Source: Xenorhabdus beddingii | Lineage (GTDB): Bacteria > Pseudomonadota > Gammaproteobacteria > Enterobacterales > Enterobacteriaceae | Direction of reading: 5' to 3' | NCBI RefSeq assembly: GCF_002127545.1 | Contig: NZ_MUBK01000030.1 | Coordinates: forward strand, 1-35,893 | Length of the DNA: 35,893 nt | Shown here: in pieces, positions 33,279 through 35,893 of the stretch | Position numbering within the stretch: the stretch's first letter is position 1 | Layout: every line of letters starts with the position of its first letter | Notes under the pieces: model-generated | Database searches by the model: none | Told to the model about the DNA's origin: nothing | The model's input: only the letters and a program-made list of their open reading frames with translations | Translations under genes and position numbers: made by a program

Positions 33279-33596
33279 ATGACAGAAACACTGAACACCC
33301 AAAATGACGATCTGCGCACCATCGAACTGGAAGCTCCACTGGCGCGAGGCAATGGCGAAATCACGGAAGTGATGATACGCAAACCGACCAGTGGTGCACT
33401 GCGCGGTGCTCGTTTACAGGCACTGCTGGAAATGGATGTGGATTCTATGCTGCTTGTCCTGCCGCGTGTTACCACCCCTGCATTGACCAAAAATGACCTG
33501 ATGATGATGTCACCCGGTGATCTGATTAATCTCAGTGTGGAGGTGGTCAATTTTTTGTTGCCGAAGTCGGTCAAGTCCGATTCCCAGAACGATTAA
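33279..33596 (+). CDS. E: Tail assembly protein gpE
   Basis: The 105-residue protein is the short product of the tape-measure chaperone gene (P2 E, 91 residues). Typical stretches are TIELEAPLARGNGEITEVMI, RKPTSGALRGARLQALLEMD and LMMMSPGDLINLSVEVVNFL. It continues into the E' frame by frameshifting at 33551. Confidence 0.93.
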   Translation: MTETLNTQNDDLRTIELEAPLARGNGEITEVMIRKPTSGALRGARLQALLEMDVDSMLLVLPRVTTPALTKNDLMMMSPGDLINLSVEVVNFLLPKSVKSDSQND

Positions 33597-33730
33597 CTGT
33601 TGATGAACTGGTGGCGGATATCGCCACCGTTTTTCACTGGTCACCGGCAGTGACAGATGAAATGCCATTGCCGGAATTATTGGACTGGCGACATCGGGCC
33701 ATTTTAAGAAGTGGTGCAGAAAATGAGTAA
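33279..33730 (+). CDS. E: gpE+E' fusion made by -1 frameshift
   Basis: A -1 shift on T-TTT-TTG at 33551-33557, in phase with the E frame (AAT TTT TTG), continues as VAEVGQVRFPERLTVDELVA, then DIATVFHWSPAVTDEMPLPE, and ends at TAA 33728-33730, giving about 150 residues (142 in P2). The P2 slippery heptamer is the same. E' has no start codon of its own with RBS and resembles the GpE+E' C terminus (LDWRHRAILR). Both products act as chaperones loading tube protein onto the tape measure. The T start codon overlaps the E' end. Confidence 0.9.
33551..33557 (+). promoter_or_regulatory. Programmed -1 frameshift slippery heptamer
   Basis: TTTTTTG lies in register T-TTT-TTG with gene E, 39 bases before the E stop codon. 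This is the same heptamer used by P2 and 186 for E/E'. Confidence 0.88.
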
Positions 33731-35893
33731 TATACCGTCACAGCTAAACAAGGTACTGAGTACTGTTGGGAAGCTGACCAGTTCCTTTAAATCTTTTCAA
33801 GGGCATCATAAAAAGCTGGCAGGTTCCGTCGATAAAATTCACAACCAGTTCAAAAAGCTGAATAAGGCCGTTGAGAATTTAAAGCCTATTGTGGGTTACG
33901 CGCAGGAAACTGCGCGTATACGCACCGAACTTAAATCCTATCATCAAACAATTAAACAATCTTTATCTGCGCGGCAGAATTCTACAGGAATGATGCAAAT
34001 TAGTGCCGCCAGTCAATCAGCCAATATTATTCAAACAACTCAGATTATCAAACAGGAAAAGTCATCCAGTAAAAAAAACGAAGTTAATCTTGGTGTTACT
34101 GGGAATATGACTAACAATTTTAAATTGTTAGATAAACTGGTTATTAATATTAATCCAAAGATAACCATTTTATTTAGCGTCATGACGAAAATTAATGCAG
34201 TTTTGAAATTAACGACGAATTCAGTCCAAGTCGTATTTCAAACTCTGGTTGGTCATATACAAGTTTTTGGTAATATTGGTATCAAAATATTTGAATCTTT
34301 AAGAGTCAGTTTAAATATATTTACCTTATTGGGAATTCAGGCTTTCGTAGAATTAAGAGCGGGTTTGAACTTTTTTGCGCAGATTGGATTTCGGGCTTTT
34401 GTAGAATTAAGAGCGGGTCTGAACTTTTTTGCGCAGTTAGGACTTCAGGCTTTTGTAGAGTTAAGAGCGGGTCTGAACTTTTTTGCGCAGATTGGACTTC
34501 GGGTTTTTGTAGAATTAAGAGCGGGTCTGAACTTTTTTGCGCAGTTAGGACTTCGGGCTTTTGTAGAATTAAGAGCGGGTCTGAATTTTTTTGCGCAGAT
34601 TGGACTTCGGGCTTTTGTAGAGTTAAGAGCGGGTCTGAACTTTTTTGCGCAGTTAGGAATTAAAGTTTTTGAAACGTTAAAAGCCAGCTTGAGTTTCTTT
34701 GCCCAGTTGGGAATTCAGGCGTTGGATAAATTAAAATCTACACTGGATGCCTTTGTGCAGTTGGGCGTTCAGGCGCTGAATAAATTAACATCTCCTTTGG
34801 ATGCATTTGCCCAATTAGGCATTCAGGCGCTGGATAAATTAAAGTCCAGTCTGGATGCATTTGCCCAGTTGGGTATTCAGGCTTTGAATGAATTGAAAGC
34901 TGGCATTAATTTTTTTGCCCAATTAGGTATTCAGGCGCTGGATAAATTAAAATCCAGTCTGGATGCATTTGCCCAATTGGGTATTCAGGCTTTGAATGAA
35001 TTAAAAGCTGGCATCAATTTTTTTGCTCAGTTAGGCATTCAGGCGTTGGATAAATTGAAATCCACACTGGATGCCTTTGTGCAGTTGGGTGTTCAGGCGC
35101 TGAATAAATTAACCTCGCCTCTGGATGTGTTTGCTCAGTTGGGTATTCAGGCTTTGAATGAATTAAAAGCCGGTATCAATTTTTTTGCCCAATTAGGCAT
35201 TCAGGCGCTGGATAAATTAAAATCCAGTCTGGATGCATTTGCTCAGTTGGGTATTCAGGCTTTGAATGAATTAAAAGCCGGTATCAATTTTTTTGCCCAA
35301 TTAGGCATTCAGGCGCTGGATAAATTAAAATCCAGTCTGGATGCATTTGCTCAGTTGGGTATTCAGGCTTTGAATGAATTAAAAGCCGGTATCAATTTTT
35401 TTGCCCAATTAGGCATTCAGGCGCTGGATAAATTAAAATCCAGTCTGGATGCATTTGCTCAGTTGGGTATTCAGGCTTTGAATGAATTAAAAGCCGGTAT
35501 CAATTTTTTTGCCCAATTAGGCATTCAGGCGCTGGATAAATTAAAATCCAGTCTGGATGCATTTGCTCAGTTGGGTATTCAGGCTTTGAATGAATTGAAA
35601 GCTGGCATCAATTTTTTTGCTCAGTTAGGCATTCAGGCACTGGATAAATTGAAATCCACACTGGATGCCTTTGTGCAGTTGGGTGTTCAGGCGCTGAATA
35701 AATTAACCTCGCCTCTGGATATATTTGCTCAGTTAGGCACTCAGGCGCTGGATAAATTGAAATCCACACTGGATGCCTTTGTGCAGTTGGGTGTTCAGGC
35801 GCTGAATAAATTAACCTCGCCTCTGGATATATTTGCTCAGCTAGGCACTCAGGCGTTGGATAAATTGAAATCCACACTGGATGCCTTTGTGCA
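33723..35893 (+). CDS. T: Tail tape-measure protein gpT, repeat-rich, cut by the window end
   Basis: The ATG at 33723 overlaps the end of E' and opens a frame that runs to the window edge without a stop (723 codons seen). Position after E/E' and the helical N terminus (MSNIPSQLNKVLSTVGKLTS, KKLNKAVENLKPIVGYAQET, TARIRTELKSYHQTIKQSL) identify it as the tape measure, which fills the tube and fixes tail length. From about residue 168 the protein is a tandem array of 18-residue units such as GIQALDKLKSSLDAFAQL, amphipathic and predicted helical. P2 gpT has 815 residues in all; here more than 550 residues are repeat before any C-terminal domain is reached, so the full protein may be much longer. 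The frame stays open with no gap or stop through all 30 units, which argues for selection on function. Confidence 0.9.
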   Translation, partial: MSNIPSQLNKVLSTVGKLTSSFKSFQGHHKKLAGSVDKIHNQFKKLNKAVENLKPIVGYAQETARIRTELKSYHQTIKQSLSARQNSTGMMQISAASQSANIIQTTQIIKQEKSSSKKNEVNLGVTGNMTNNFKLLDKLVININPKITILFSVMTKINAVLKLTTNSVQVVFQTLVGHIQVFGNIGIKIFESLRVSLNIFTLLGIQAFVELRAGLNFFAQIGFRAFVELRAGLNFFAQLGLQAFVELRAGLNFFAQIGLRVFVELRAGLNFFAQLGLRAFVELRAGLNFFAQIGLRAFVELRAGLNFFAQLGIKVFETLKASLSFFAQLGIQALDKLKSTLDAFVQLGVQALNKLTSPLDAFAQLGIQALDKLKSSLDAFAQLGIQALNELKAGINFFAQLGIQALDKLKSSLDAFAQLGIQALNELKAGINFFAQLGIQALDKLKSTLDAFVQLGVQALNKLTSPLDVFAQLGIQALNELKAGINFFAQLGIQALDKLKSSLDAFAQLGIQALNELKAGINFFAQLGIQALDKLKSSLDAFAQLGIQALNELKAGINFFAQLGIQALDKLKSSLDAFAQLGIQALNELKAGINFFAQLGIQALDKLKSSLDAFAQLGIQALNELKAGINFFAQLGIQALDKLKSTLDAFVQLGVQALNKLTSPLDIFAQLGTQALDKLKSTLDAFVQLGVQALNKLTSPLDIFAQLGTQALDKLKSTLDAFV
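34278..35893 (+). repeat. Tandem array of 30 units of 54 bp inside gene T
   Basis: Each unit starts with a Gly codon at 34278 + 54n and no unit has an insertion or deletion. A degenerate unit precedes it at 34224. Units 2-7 (34332-34655) are of the type GLRAFVELRAGLNFFAQL. From unit 9 (34710) four types mix: GIQALDKLKSSLDAFAQL, GIQALNELKAGINFFAQL, GIQALDKLKSTLDAFVQL and GVQALNKLTSPLD(A/V/I)FAQL. Units 17-25 alternate the first two types, giving a 108-bp higher-order repeat; the pairs starting at 35196, 35304 and 35412 are identical base for base as read. The array is still running at the window end. Confidence 0.97.

Noticed and set aside
35608..35877. Minus-strand open frame with repeated peptides (YPAPECLTEQ type) in the tandem array.
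   Set aside because: It is the antisense reading of the 54-bp repeats in gene T; any frame without a stop in one unit stays open in all units.
34278..35893. Regular tandem repeats considered as a CRISPR array or as a non-coding satellite.
   Set aside because: There are no unique spacers: the whole 54-bp period repeats, one frame stays open through every unit, and the frame continues from the tape-measure start codon.

Overview
The window looks like a chromosomal segment of a Morganellaceae bacterium, most likely Xenorhabdus (Photorhabdus is the main alternative). The left third keeps the enterobacterial order mltC-yggX-mutY / trmB-yggL-glsB-yggN. It is followed by an accessory zone and then by a P2/186-type phage-tail locus of the kind that makes xenorhabdicin, the R-type bacteriocin of Xenorhabdus. 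The identification rests on remembered protein families and motifs read from the sequence; no database search was possible.

Layout. 1-1340: a decayed transposase, the N-terminal fragment of a tyrosine integrase, and tRNA-Phe(GAA). 1441-7110: housekeeping block (MltC, YggX and MutY leftward; TrmB, YggL, glutaminase and a DUF2884 protein rightward). 7132-8146: relic of a Tn3-family transposon (broken transposase N terminus, broken resolvase C terminus). 8258-10660: a secreted protein with three copies of a C-terminal module, then a wrecked MFS transporter gene. 10736-19335: yegD, an acyl-CoA ligase overlapping a small ORF and facing an SDR reductase, queH, an ExsA-like AraC regulator with no type III secretion genes nearby, a gene-poor 1.35-kb stretch, a membrane-anchored bactofilin and a GNAT acetyltransferase.

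19419 to the end: phage-derived locus. It has a 186-type CI repressor with a palindromic operator candidate, a DUF5347 protein, a P2 gpA-type rolling-circle initiator, a two-gene operon behind a near-perfect LexA box that ends in a DinI/Tum-like protein, tail gene X, nested spanins Rz/Rz1, baseplate genes V-W-J-I, tail fibre H with assembly protein G, an oppositely oriented SGNH-hydrolase tailspike, sheath FI, tube FII, E with an E-E' slippery site, and the start of tape-measure gene T. No capsid, portal, terminase, holin or endolysin gene occurs at the P2 positions, so what is visible codes for a tail without a head. Three TTTGT-N12-ACA palindromes, before X, V and FI, match the P2 Ogr/Delta late-activator site and suggest a shared late switch. 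The LexA box and Tum-like gene suggest SOS induction.

The most unusual structure is in the tape-measure gene. From 34278 to the window end it is a gap-free tandem array of 30 units of exactly 54 bp (18 residues, five alpha-helical turns). Its distal part is built of alternating unit types, with several adjacent 108-bp copies identical at the DNA level. Because tape-measure length sets tail length in this phage family, the array could let tail length change in quantised steps by repeat recombination.
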